From: DAOTZS01 sp034434335
GTDB taxonomy: Bacteria > Chloroflexota > Anaerolineae > CG2-30-64-16
Length of the DNA: 19,064 nt
Direction: 5' to 3'
NCBI GenBank assembly: GCA_034434335.1
Contig: DAOTZS010000206.1
Location: 1-19,064, forward strand
Each line of letters starts with the position of its first letter. Position 1 is the stretch's first letter. The notes below the pieces were generated by a model. It had not been told where the DNA came from. It saw nothing but the letters and a program-made list of their open reading frames with translations, and did no database searches. Of the stretch, positions 1 through 7,361 are shown piece by piece. The translations under genes and the position numbers were made by a program.

Positions 1-467
1 CTGCGTGCACAAGGCCTCATCGAGGAGACCCCTATTGACGGGCCGGCCCTGCGAGCTGCCATCCATCGGTTGCGCAACGGTGGCATTGTCATTACGGCTG
101 TGGACTGGCCACTGGCTGCCTCTGGGGATGAGCCCCTCCCCTTCTTCGGCCGGCCGGCTTTGCTGCCCACTGGACACATACGGTTGGCCATCAGTGCCGG
201 CGCCTTACTGTGGCCAGCAGCCTGCCGATGGGAGCGCGAGCGAGGCTATGTGATCCACAGCTCTCCACCTCTGGAGCTAGAGCTGAGCGGCGACCGCCCG
301 GCCGACGTGCGACACAACGCCTGTCGGGTGTTGGCGGTGATAGAGCGGTGGATTGCCGAAACCCCCGAGCAATGGCTGATGTACTACCCGGTGTGGGTGC
401 AAGAAAAGGGGCGCCACACGGAAGAGCCAGGTCGCGCGGCCAGGGAGGGCAAGGCCGGGGCCCGGAG

Positions 468-471
<4 letters not shown>
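1..471 (+). CDS. LpxL/HtrB-like lysophospholipid acyltransferase, C-terminal part (5' truncated by window edge)
   Basis: The frame is open from base 1 and ends at TGA 469-471, leaving 156 codons; the start lies outside the window. The fragment has the C-terminal layout of the LpxL/HtrB/PatA-like acyltransferase family: a GGIVITAVDWP segment, then FFGRPALLPTG followed by an alanine-rich stretch ending in a proline (RLAISAGALLWPA), and near the end a W-x-A-x-TPEQW motif followed by YYPVW. The family transfers acyl chains to lipid or glycolipid acceptors at the inner membrane. The catalytic HX4D block would lie upstream and cannot be checked. In an organism without classical lipid A the acceptor could be a phosphatidylinositol mannoside-like or other glycolipid, but that is inference. 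The last residues (rich in G, R and E) run into the repeat that begins at about 468, so the C-terminus may have been altered by that insertion. Confidence 0.72.
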
Positions 472-658
<187 letters not shown>

Positions 659-680
659 TCTCAAGACGGGGAGGGATTTC

Positions 681-1052
681 ATGGCTGAAGCAAAGGGCAA
701 AGTAGTTCATTACGCAGATGTCCCGGCCCAGGCATTTGGGTCCGAGGCGCCGGGGGTTTCCATCCGCTGGGTTATTGATGACGAGCATGACGGCGCGCCC
801 CACTACGCGCTGCGGGTGATCGAAGTAGCGGCCGGCGGCCATACGCCCGATCACACCCACCCCTTCGAGCACGAGAACTTCGTCATCGAAGGCCGTGGCA
901 GGGTGCGCATCGGCGATGAGTGGCATGAGGTTGGCCCCGGCAGCGTGGTGTTTGTCCCCGCAGGAGTACGGCATACTTACGTGAACGCCGGCGATACGCC
1001 GTTTAAGTTCCTGTGCGGTATCCCGGTCGCCAGACTCATGCCCCAGGGCTGA
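681..1052 (+). CDS. Small cupin-domain protein
   Basis: This is a single-domain cupin of 123 residues. Cupin motif 1 is complete: a glycine (GHTPDHTHPFEHENF) leads into H-x-H, a glutamate three to four residues on, and a closing GRG, which supplies the usual His/His/Glu metal ligands. Motif 2 is GSVVFVPAGVRHTYVN with the fourth histidine. A metal-binding beta barrel is therefore well supported; the substrate is not. Short stand-alone cupins of this kind include sugar or keto-acid isomerases, dioxygenases and regulators. I place the start at ATG 681, which follows a GGGGAGGG Shine-Dalgarno tract at 668-675. An upstream in-frame start at 654 would have to lie inside the end of the repeat and lacks such a site. 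The gene stands alone between the repeat and a hairpin at 1070. Confidence 0.85.
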   Translation: MAEAKGKVVHYADVPAQAFGSEAPGVSIRWVIDDEHDGAPHYALRVIEVAAGGHTPDHTHPFEHENFVIEGRGRVRIGDEWHEVGPGSVVFVPAGVRHTYVNAGDTPFKFLCGIPVARLMPQG

Positions 1053-1069
1053 AGAGGGAATGAGAAGAG

Positions 1070-1100
1070 GGTTTTGCGATGGCACAGCCGTCGCAAAACC
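1070..1100. terminator. Hairpin between cupin and THX genes (possible terminator or attenuator)
   Basis: GGTTTTGCGA (1070-1079) pairs perfectly with TCGCAAAACC (1091-1100). The stem continues through a T-G wobble and GGC/GCC to a 3-nt loop (ACA, 1084-1086), giving about 14 pairs. No T-run follows, so it is not a canonical intrinsic terminator. A related GGTTTTGC/GCAAAACC stem with a T-run is at 17529-17581. Confidence 0.5.
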
Positions 1101-1159
1101 TCCAGGAGGTGATAGGGGCTGAACAGTTATCCCTATGCTTGCTTATCGGAGGGTGACTC

Positions 1160-1273
1160 ATGGGTAAAGGAGATCAACGCACACGACGTGGCAAAATCCA
1201 TCGGGGCACCTATGGGAAGACCCGCCCCCGCAACAAGAAGCGCGCCCAAAAGACGCAGAAGACGGCCGGCTGA
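1160..1273 (+). CDS. Small ribosomal subunit protein THX (bTHX)
   Basis: A 37-residue, very basic protein that reads MGKGDQRTRRGKIHRGTYGK and continues with T-R-P-R-N-K-K. This closely matches the THX family, first known from the Thermus 30S subunit, where the peptide sits in a cavity at the top of the small subunit head and stabilises neighbouring rRNA elements. Its hallmark (MGKGD, R-R-G-K-I, G-T-Y-G-K, R-P-R, K-K) is all present. About ten extra residues follow the usual end (R-A-Q-K-T-Q-K-T-A-G). The start is secured by GGAGGG at 1148-1153, six bases before ATG. It is short enough to be missed by length-filtered gene calling. It stands alone, with a hairpin upstream and the convergent DUF72 gene downstream. 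Confidence 0.9.
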   Translation: MGKGDQRTRRGKIHRGTYGKTRPRNKKRAQKTQKTAG

Positions 1274-1315
1274 GTATAGGTGGGGTAGGGCAGAAAGGTA
1301 CGCTGCCGGGTTGGG

Positions 1316-2086
1316 TTACGCGGAGATCAGCAATAGCTGGCGTAGATCGCGCGCGCCGCGCACTGCCTGGCCAGCATAGTGGTTGTTGAAGTAAACCAAC
1401 GTCAGGGGGGCCGCGGCGTCCAACTGGCGCAGCCTCGGCACCCATTCCTCCAGTTCCTCCCGGCTGTAAGTGTAGTTATAGCGCTCCCAGGCCTCCTGGT
1501 GGTCGTACCATTTGGCAGCATTGCGGCCGTGGAAGCGGACGTAGGCCACCGGCCCGGTGGCCACCGCCACGGGCGGCATCAGCCCGCGCAGGCGCGGCTC
1601 ATCCACGCTGCAATAACCCAGGCTCAGCGAGCGCAGCAGGGCGAAAGTTGGCTCGCCCACCCAGGCAGCGTTGCGGAACTCCACAACGACCGGGAGGTCG
1701 CCCAGGCCGTCGCGCAGGCGCTTGAGGTAGTCGCGGTTCTGAGGTGTGGGATGGAAAGAGTAGGGGAACTGGGCCAGCACACACCCTAACTTGCCGGCCT
1801 GCCTCAAGGGCGCCAGCGCGGCCACAAAGGCCGTGAAGTCAGGCGCTTCACGTTCGTGGGTGAGTGCGCTGAACGCCTTGACCGCGAACAGGAAATCGTC
1901 CGGTGTCTTCTTAATCCATCCTGCCACCGTGCGCGCGTCGGGAACCCGGTAGTAGGTAACGTTGAGTTCCACCGTGGAGAACTCACGGGCATAGAAGCTC
2001 AGATGCTCGCTCGGGGGCAGGTCGGGCGGATAGACCGGCCCTACCCAGTCCGGATATGAGAACCCTGAAGTACCGATCCTGATCAT
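1316..2086 (-). CDS. DUF72 (YecE-like) domain protein
   Basis: A full-length 256-residue DUF72 protein. It opens with IRIGTSGFSYPDWVGPVYP. Further family blocks are FSTVELNVTYYRVPD, a KTPDDFLFAVKAFSALTHE segment, LAQFPYSF, VVVEFRNAAW, and near the C-terminus YVRFHGRNAAKWYDHQ followed by Y-S-R-E-E-L-E-E-W and YFNNHYAGQAVRGA. The family is a TIM-barrel fold of unestablished biochemical function, sometimes suspected of acting on nucleic acids or sugars. The start ATG (complement of 2084-2086) has GTGAGG a few bases upstream. A weak minus-strand promoter (TTGCAT, 17 bp, TATAGT) can be read about 65-95 bp upstream. The gene converges on the THX gene with about 40 bp between them. Confidence 0.92.
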   Translation of the reverse strand: MIRIGTSGFSYPDWVGPVYPPDLPPSEHLSFYAREFSTVELNVTYYRVPDARTVAGWIKKTPDDFLFAVKAFSALTHEREAPDFTAFVAALAPLRQAGKLGCVLAQFPYSFHPTPQNRDYLKRLRDGLGDLPVVVEFRNAAWVGEPTFALLRSLSLGYCSVDEPRLRGLMPPVAVATGPVAYVRFHGRNAAKWYDHQEAWERYNYTYSREELEEWVPRLRQLDAAAPLTLVYFNNHYAGQAVRGARDLRQLLLISA

Positions 2087-2358
2087 CCTGGCCTCACTTT
2101 TACAGGAATGCCGGTCGCGCGGCTGGCCATATTACCTCTCGGAACCACTATAACCCCATTTCGAATCTAATGCAATTCTAATCCATCGTTAAGGCTGGGC
2201 TAAGCGGAAACGCGTAATTTTAGCAGTTTGGAGCGGGCGGGCCAGGCGTGCATGCCTCGGCGCTGTGCCCTTTCTCTTCCCTGCTCTTGGGCAAAGGGGA
2301 TGGTTCAAAGCCTGACCGTGGACATACTCAGAACATCCTTTCATGAGGAGGTTGTGCT

Positions 2359-3531
2359 ATGCGACGGTTCCTCACAGTAGTTGCCTTGTTGACACTGGTA
2401 TCATTGGTTTTCAGCATGCCTGTTCTGGCGCAAAGCTCTGAGCCGCCAAGCGAATCGCCCCAGCTTGTGTTGTTCACCTCCTATCCAAGCCAGATCGTCG
2501 GTGTTGGTGAAACGGTCTCGATCTCGCTCAAGCTGCGGGCTATCGGTGTCGCTCAGATCGTCCGTCTGGAGATGAAGGAACTTCCCGAAGGGTGGACCGC
2601 CACCTTCCGCGGTGGTTCGACTGATATCCAGTCGGTCTACGTGGAGCCGGGCAGCGATGCCTCTGTAACGCTGCGCCTCGAGCCGCCAGCCGGTGTGGCA
2701 GGCAACACCTACCGTTTTGTGGTGCTGGCGCGCGGGGAGCTCAGCCGGACCGAGTTTCCCATTGAGCTGACGGTGAAAGAGAAGCTGCCGTCGCGGCTGT
2801 CCCTCAAGACCGACCTGCCCACCCTGCGGGCCGCGCCGACAACTACGTTCCGGTACAGCGCGACGCTGAAGAACGAAGGGGATGAGGACCTGACTGTCAA
2901 CCTGGGGGCCGAGGCGCCCACAGGCTTTCAGGTCACCCTCAAGGTGGGCGGCAATGAGGTAACCAGCCTGCCCCTGGAGGCGAACCAGAGCAAGACATTG
3001 AGTATCGAGGCCAAACCCTATATGGAGCTCCCTGCCGGCCAATACCCCATCACCGTATGGGCGCGCGGGGGAGACCTCGAGGCGAACATCCAGTTCACTG
3101 CCGAGATCGTTGGGCAACCTGAGCTGACCCTTACCACGCCTGATGGCCGGCTATCCGGCCGCGCTTACGCCGGCCGCGAGAGCCCCTTGAAGCTCATCGT
3201 CCGCAATACGGGCACGGCTCCTGCCCGTGGGCTGGAGCTCAGCAGCAGCGAGCCATCCGGCTGGTCGGTACAGTTCGACCCCAAGCACATTGACGAGATC
3301 CCGGTGGACCAGCAGGTCGAGGTCACGGCCAGGATCAGGCCGGCGGACAAGGCTGTGGCCGGCGACTATATGGTTACCATGCGGGTAAGGGCCGAGGAGG
3401 GCCCCAACAAGTCCGCCGAATTTCGCATCACTGTGCTGACTTCGACCCTTTGGGGAGTGGTAGGAGTGGCGCTGGTGGCTGTGGCCGTTGGGGTGGTTGC
3501 TCTGGCCGTTTCGCGCTTTGGCCGGCGATAA
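2359..3531 (+). CDS. Secreted, membrane-anchored NEW3-domain protein of an ABC export operon
   Basis: A 390-residue extracytoplasmic protein. Residues 1-24 form a Sec signal peptide (MRR, hydrophobic core, VLA at the cleavage site before Q25). The body is beta-rich and made of repeated Ig-like modules of the NEW3/NPCBM-associated type: phrases such as LPEGWTATF, EAPTGFQVTL and SSEPSGWSVQF, each followed by a 'GDY/GQYPITVWARG' type strand, recur three times (about residues 35-140, 150-250, 260-360). Residues about 364-385 form a single transmembrane helix followed by R-F-G-R-R, which anchors the protein facing outward. The start has AGGAGG at 2346-2351. An ABC ATPase and permease follow directly, so I infer a role as an extracellular accessory subunit of that transporter; its ligand is unknown. 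Confidence 0.85.
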   Translation: MRRFLTVVALLTLVSLVFSMPVLAQSSEPPSESPQLVLFTSYPSQIVGVGETVSISLKLRAIGVAQIVRLEMKELPEGWTATFRGGSTDIQSVYVEPGSDASVTLRLEPPAGVAGNTYRFVVLARGELSRTEFPIELTVKEKLPSRLSLKTDLPTLRAAPTTTFRYSATLKNEGDEDLTVNLGAEAPTGFQVTLKVGGNEVTSLPLEANQSKTLSIEAKPYMELPAGQYPITVWARGGDLEANIQFTAEIVGQPELTLTTPDGRLSGRAYAGRESPLKLIVRNTGTAPARGLELSSSEPSGWSVQFDPKHIDEIPVDQQVEVTARIRPADKAVAGDYMVTMRVRAEEGPNKSAEFRITVLTSTLWGVVGVALVAVAVGVVALAVSRFGRR

Positions 3532-3576
3532 GGGGGCTCTGGCAGCCCATATGGGCCACAAAGGAGGGAACGGACC

Positions 3577-4536
3577 ATGGGCAACGATGGAGAGCTGGTT
3601 ATCGAGACGCATGGCCTGACCAAGCGCTACCGCAATGTGGTAGCCGTGGACGACCTGAACCTGGCTGTGCGGCGGGGTGAGGTGTTCGGCCTCTTGGGCC
3701 CAAATGGCTCGGGGAAAACGACGACCATCCTGATGCTGCTGGGCCTGACCGAACCAAGCGCCGGCACGGTACGGGTGTTGGGGCTAGACCCGGCGCGGCA
3801 GCCCCTGAGCGTCAAGGCGCGTGCCGGTTACATGCCCGATGAGGTGGGCTTCTATGATGAGCTGACCGCGCGCGAGAACCTGATCTATATTGCCAAATTG
3901 AACGGCCTGCCGCGCGCAGAGGCCTATCAGCGTATTGATCGGGCCCTGGCCAGCGTCGGCCTTAGCGAGTTTGCGGACTGGCGGGTGGGCACCTTCTCGC
4001 GCGGCATGCGTCAACGCTTAGGCGTGGCAGACGTGCTGATCAAGGAGCCCCAGCTTATTATCATGGACGAGCCGACCCAGGGCCTGGACCCGGAAGGCGC
4101 GCGCGAGTTTCTGGAGATCATCCGGGACCTGAAACGCCAGGGTATTACGGTGCTCCTCTCGTCGCACCTGCTCTATCAGGTTCAGGCTGTTTGCGATCGG
4201 GTGGGCTTATTCCAGCGCGGGCGCATGGTGTTAGAGGGCACGGTCTACGAGCTGGCCCAACGTGTATTGGGCAGTGCCTATCGCATTCATGTGGAGGCGG
4301 ATGGCCCGGCGGCCGAGATCATCCGGGCCTTGCAGAAGCTGGCCGGCGTGGCCCAGGTGAGCCAGGAGGGCGATCGGCGCTATGTTCTGCAGGCTGCTTC
4401 TGACCTGCGCGCCGAAGCCGCGCGCGCGGTAGTCAATGCCGGGGGCCATCTGCTGGGGCTGAATGTGGAGGCGCCCAGCCTGGATGAGATCTATGCCCGC
4501 TATTTCCAGGAGGAAGCACATGGCACAGGAGCTTGA
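3577..4536 (+). CDS. ABC transporter ATP-binding protein (ABC-2/CcmA-type)
   Basis: A 319-residue ABC ATPase. Walker A is GPNGSGKTT (residues 41-49), the signature is FSRGMRQRLG (140-149), Walker B with the catalytic glutamate is LIIMDE (160-165), the D-loop is GLDP (169-172) and the switch histidine is H197. The Q-loop region reads YMPDE, as in many CcmA-like export ATPases where the glutamine is replaced. Residues after about 225 form the C-terminal extension typical of ABC-2 exporters. AAGGAGG at 3561-3567 supports ATG 3577. The 3' end overlaps the permease gene by 17 bases, so the two are translationally coupled. The enzyme powers transport through the permease encoded next; direction is most likely export. 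Confidence 0.95.
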   Translation: MGNDGELVIETHGLTKRYRNVVAVDDLNLAVRRGEVFGLLGPNGSGKTTTILMLLGLTEPSAGTVRVLGLDPARQPLSVKARAGYMPDEVGFYDELTARENLIYIAKLNGLPRAEAYQRIDRALASVGLSEFADWRVGTFSRGMRQRLGVADVLIKEPQLIIMDEPTQGLDPEGAREFLEIIRDLKRQGITVLLSSHLLYQVQAVCDRVGLFQRGRMVLEGTVYELAQRVLGSAYRIHVEADGPAAEIIRALQKLAGVAQVSQEGDRRYVLQAASDLRAEAARAVVNAGGHLLGLNVEAPSLDEIYARYFQEEAHGTGA

Positions 4537-5500
4537 GATAACCCGGCCAGCCCGCGAGGGATCGCCATGGACCGGCCTCTGGGCGGTAGTGGCCAAGGAG
4601 ATGGCTGATCACCTGACCAGCGTGCGGATGCGCATCCTGGAAGGGCTGATCGTGCTCACCGCGGCCGGGACCGTCTATGCTGCGATGCAGAACCTGCGCC
4701 AGACGGTGGGCGAAGACCGCTTCTTGCTGCTGAAGCTGTTCACCACAGCCCGCGAGCCCCTGCCGGCCTTTGTGGGCTTCCTGGGCTTCCTGATACCGCT
4801 CGTTGCCATCGCCCTGGCCTTCGACTCGGTAAATGGCGAGTTCAGCCGGCGTACCATGTCACGGGTGCTGGCGCAGCCGATTTACCGGGACGCGCTGTTG
4901 ATGGGCAAGTTCCTGGCAGGGCTCTTTACCCTGGCCCTGGTGCTGACCGCCATCTGGTTACTGATTGTAGGGTTGGGGCTGCTGGGGTTGGGAGTGCCTC
5001 CCAGCGGCGAGGAGGTGGCACGCACCCTGTGGTTTCTGGTAGCCTCGATCTTCTACGGTGGCATATGGCTGGCGTTGGCGATGGTCTTCTCGATCATCTT
5101 CCGCCAACCGGCGTCGGCTGCGCTGGCCTCTATCGCGGTCTGGCTCTTCTTCACCGTATTCTGGGAAATCGTAGCGGGCTTGCTGGCGCAGAGCCTGGCC
5201 CCGGTGCAGTATGGCTTCGCCGAGGAGATCTTGCGCCAGACTAACCTGGAGCTGGCCCTGGCGCGCATTTCGCCCGACACCCTCTATGGTGAAGCGATGT
5301 TGGCCCTGCTGCAGCCCACTATACGCTCGGTGGGACTGCTGCTGCCCATCCAACTGCAAGGGGCGCTGTTGGGGACCCCTCTGCCACTGAGCCAGAGCCT
5401 GCTCTTGATCTGGCCTCAGTTGACAGGGCTGATCGCGGCGACGATCCTGTTGTTTGCGTTGGGCTACGTGCTATTCCAGCGGCAGGAGATCCGCGCCTAG
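4520..5500 (+). CDS. ABC-2 type transporter permease (NosY-like)
   Basis: A 326-residue integral membrane protein with about six hydrophobic helices: around ILEGLIVLTAAGTVYAAMQ, FVGFLGFLIPLVAIALAF, LFTLALVLTAIWLLIVGL, WFLVASIFYGGIWLALAMVF, a segment through AVWLFFTVFWEIVAGLLA, and the C-terminal LIAATILLFALGYVLF. The F-D-S-V-N-G-E-F-S-R-R-T sequence after helix 2 is the characteristic ABC-2 permease loop that contacts the ATPase. I choose ATG 4520, which has AGGAGG at 4508-4513 with 6-nt spacing. A start further upstream would read far into the ATPase gene. With the ATPase and the NEW3 protein it makes a complete exporter; the cargo cannot be deduced from the sequence. Confidence 0.93.
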   Translation: MAQELEITRPAREGSPWTGLWAVVAKEMADHLTSVRMRILEGLIVLTAAGTVYAAMQNLRQTVGEDRFLLLKLFTTAREPLPAFVGFLGFLIPLVAIALAFDSVNGEFSRRTMSRVLAQPIYRDALLMGKFLAGLFTLALVLTAIWLLIVGLGLLGLGVPPSGEEVARTLWFLVASIFYGGIWLALAMVFSIIFRQPASAALASIAVWLFFTVFWEIVAGLLAQSLAPVQYGFAEEILRQTNLELALARISPDTLYGEAMLALLQPTIRSVGLLLPIQLQGALLGTPLPLSQSLLLIWPQLTGLIAATILLFALGYVLFQRQEIRA

Positions 5501-5632
5501 CTGCGCAGAAACGGCCTGCCCGTCCAGGGCGCGTGCGGAGGAAGCCGGGGAACACAAGAGTGTTCTTCTCGCTTCTAACGCATTCCTGCATGTTGTGACT
5601 TGCGTATAATCGCAGCAAGCCCCCTTTATTGG

Positions 5633-5832
5633 CAGGAGTTACGCACTTTGAGGCGTATCGCCCCATCCCCCTATCCCCTTCCCCGCAAGGCGGGGAAGGG
5701 GAATCGAGATTAAGGGTATTCGGGGCGGCGAAGCCGCCCAGAATACCCTTTTCATAAGGATTCCCCCGCCCCCGATTGGGGGCGGGGGCTAGGGGGTGGG
5801 GGGTACAGCGTAGTGCAACTGCGTAAATCCTG
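5633..5832. mobile_element. 200-bp MITE-like element with terminal inverted repeats and target duplication
   Basis: The ends are CAGGAGTTACGCA (5633-5645) and the complement of CAGGATTTACGCA (5820-5832), a 13-bp inverted repeat with one mismatch. The flanking bases TTATTGG (5626-5632) and TTATTGA (5833-5839) look like a 7-bp target duplication with one change. The inside is three back-to-back hairpins: a perfect 12-bp stem (5675-5686 / 5690-5701), a compound stem AAGGGTATTC/GAATACCCTT (5712-5750) around GGGCGGC/GCCGCCC, and an 11-bp G/C stem (5763-5773 / 5778-5788). No protein is encoded. It would need a transposase supplied from elsewhere. Confidence 0.72.
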
Positions 5833-5855
5833 TTATTGAGCGAAGTCGATACAAG

Positions 5856-5906
5856 CATAATCACGGTGCCGGGATCATGGCCTCGGCACCGTGATTATGT
5901 TTTCTT
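5856..5906 (+). terminator. Probable intrinsic terminator of the ABC operon
   Basis: A perfect 16-bp inverted repeat, CATAATCACGGTGCCG (5856-5871) with its complement (5884-5899), encloses a 12-nt loop and is followed on the plus strand by TTTTCTT. It lies about 355 bp after the permease stop, beyond the 200-bp element. It may therefore be the operon's original terminator, pushed downstream by the insertion. Confidence 0.6.
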
Positions 5907-5915
5907 GAGTCCTTA

Positions 5916-6104
5916 GAGCGTGTTTGAGAATTCGTTCGTAGTCAGACACGGAGCAAAGCGGAGTGCCGTCTGGATGTCACTTTACACTACTTGCGGGCTG
6001 CCAGGAGGCATTTTGGGCCATTCAAACGCCACTCCGCTTGTACGGGCAGAGCAACGCTCTGCCCGTACGCCGTGGCTTACTACGAGCGTTTTTCAAACAA
6101 GCTC
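5916..6104. mobile_element. 189-bp MITE-like element abutting the stop codon of the next gene
   Basis: The left end (5916-5941, starting GAGCGTGTTTGA) and the complement of the right end (6080-6104, starting GAGCTTGTTTGA) are imperfect inverted repeats, about 20 of 26 positions alike including the closing TCGTAG. TTA flanks both ends (5913-5915 and 6105-6107), consistent with a 3-bp target duplication. The right TTA is the stop codon of the minus-strand gene. Inside are a second inverted pair (AAGCGGAGTGCC against GCCACTCCGCTT) and a perfect 13-bp hairpin at 6040-6068. No transposase gene is present. Confidence 0.68.
6040..6068. repeat. GTACGGGC-type hairpin, copy 1
   Basis: GTACGGGCAGAGC (6040-6052) and its exact complement (6056-6068) enclose the loop AAC. 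It matches a longer hairpin at 18993-19029, in which paired bases differ but complementarity is kept. Confidence 0.7.
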
Positions 6105-7037
6105 TTAGCCTGGGCGGGCCTGACCACCTATCAGCCGCAGGATGGCTGGCACGATATCGGTCAGGTCATGCAACGAACGGACGAAGGCCCGGCGCAGAGC
6201 TGGCGCCCCGATCACCAGGGCTGGCACGGGGTTGGCTGTATGCCGGCGTGTGCTGAGATCCTCCAGGTTGCCGTGGTCTGAGGTGATCAGGATCAGGCCA
6301 CGGGTGTCGTCCCAGGCAGCCAGCAGCCCGCGCAGCACCTGGTCAAACAGTTCCAGCAGGGCACAGGCCCACTCCATATCCTGGCGGTGACCAGCATAAT
6401 CACTGAGCCAATACTCGAAGAAGGCAAGATGGTGGTCGGCGGCCAGGGCAGCCAGCCGTTGGCCGGCTACGTCAGGCTCCAGCACCGGTGCATCGGTGAG
6501 CCCCAGGTGCTCGCGCCACCCTAGCCCGGTGAAGTCAGCGGATAGGGCACGGCCGGCGTAGAGATCACCAGCATCCTTGAGAGGCAGGCCGGCGCTGGTG
6601 ACTGCCAGGGGAACAGCGGAGTAGAGACGGTGCCCTGAGGCAATAGCCCGAAAATAGCTGGGGGGATAAGCGTTCAACAAGGCGACCCGATACCCGGCAT
6701 GGCTCAGAGCCTGGAACAGGTTCCCGTTCAGCAGATAGTCGGCGACAGCCCGGTTAGGCTTGGGGCCGTAGTGATAGCCCAGCTCGGCCGGCACATTGCG
6801 CCCTGTCAGCAGAGCCGCCTGCCCTGTGGCAGATTGCGGCAGGCCTGTCACTCCCAGGCAGGCATCCAACGCCAGCAGGGAGGCCCGCCTGCTCTCCAGG
6901 GGCGCGCTGCTGTAGAGCAACCGTTGCCCTCCCAGGAGGTCCTGCAGGGTGGGCATGGTCGCCCGTGCCAGGGGGTTGACAGACGGATCGGCAGGCCCCA
7001 GCCCCACGCCGTCCAGGAACAGGAACAGGACCTTCAT
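6105..7037 (-). CDS. Metalloenzyme of the alkaline phosphatase / phosphoglycerate mutase superfamily
   Basis: A 310-residue soluble protein with the two-metal phosphoryl-transfer layout of this superfamily. FLDGVGLG gives the first aspartate (D9). SATGQAALLTG (S69 as probable nucleophile) occupies the place of SEVGH in cofactor-independent phosphoglycerate mutase. SDYAGH gives D213 and H217, TSDHGN gives D254 and H255, and a final histidine (H266, in RRHTANP) completes the ligand set. At 310 residues it is much shorter than true iPGM (about 510) and lacks that enzyme's inserted phosphotransferase domain. It is closer in size to small archaeal-type or phosphopentomutase-like members. The substrate is therefore open; a phosphatase or mutase is likely. 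The stop codon TAA is also the target duplication of the adjacent 189-bp element. Confidence 0.85.
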   Translation of the reverse strand: MKVLFLFLDGVGLGPADPSVNPLARATMPTLQDLLGGQRLLYSSAPLESRRASLLALDACLGVTGLPQSATGQAALLTGRNVPAELGYHYGPKPNRAVADYLLNGNLFQALSHAGYRVALLNAYPPSYFRAIASGHRLYSAVPLAVTSAGLPLKDAGDLYAGRALSADFTGLGWREHLGLTDAPVLEPDVAGQRLAALAADHHLAFFEYWLSDYAGHRQDMEWACALLELFDQVLRGLLAAWDDTRGLILITSDHGNLEDLSTRRHTANPVPALVIGAPALRRAFVRSLHDLTDIVPAILRLIGGQARPG

Positions 7038-7361
7038 GGGTCATCACTCTGCTTATTCGGGGTGGAGTTTCCAACAGGATAATCGCCTAAGCGCTCAAGG
7101 AACGGCTCTCGATCTGGGCTCGTGCCTTGAGTTCAGTCCGGTCTGGATCAGCGTCGCCGGGCCAAAGGAGCAGGCTGATGCACTCTGCGCATTATACCCG
7201 CATAGAGCTGCCCATTGCAACCGACCCCCCCTTGGCGGTATGGCGTTATCTTGACAGCCCCCAGCCTCAATGTTATCCTTGGGCCCTCATTGGCAATGGG
7301 GGTGGTCATGTCACAGGTCTGATTACCCCCATGATCCCCAACAGACCCCAAGGAGAGCACA
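7038..7361. other. Divergent intergenic region, 324 bp
   Basis: This lies between the oppositely transcribed metalloenzyme and epimerase genes. It holds a good plus-strand promoter (7251-7279) and the AGGAG ribosome binding site (7351-7355) of the epimerase gene. I see no clear minus-strand promoter, no gene and no strong palindrome. Confidence 0.5.
7251..7279 (+). promoter_or_regulatory. Sigma-70-type promoter for the epimerase/GDPD pair
   Basis: A perfect -35 TTGACA (7251-7256), 17-bp spacer and -10 TATCCT (7274-7279), with the extended -10 TG at 7271-7272. Predicted transcription start is near 7286, leaving a leader of about 75 nt. Confidence 0.7.

Noticed and set aside
3545..3556. 12-bp palindrome GCCCATATGGGC before the ABC ATPase gene
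   Set aside because: It is short, lies inside an operon just upstream of the ribosome binding site, and is not supported by a second copy; no regulator can be linked to it.
5605..5610. TATAAT just after the ABC operon, considered as a promoter
   Set aside because: There is no acceptable -35 hexamer at 16-18 bp, and no gene follows on the plus strand for over 1.7 kb.
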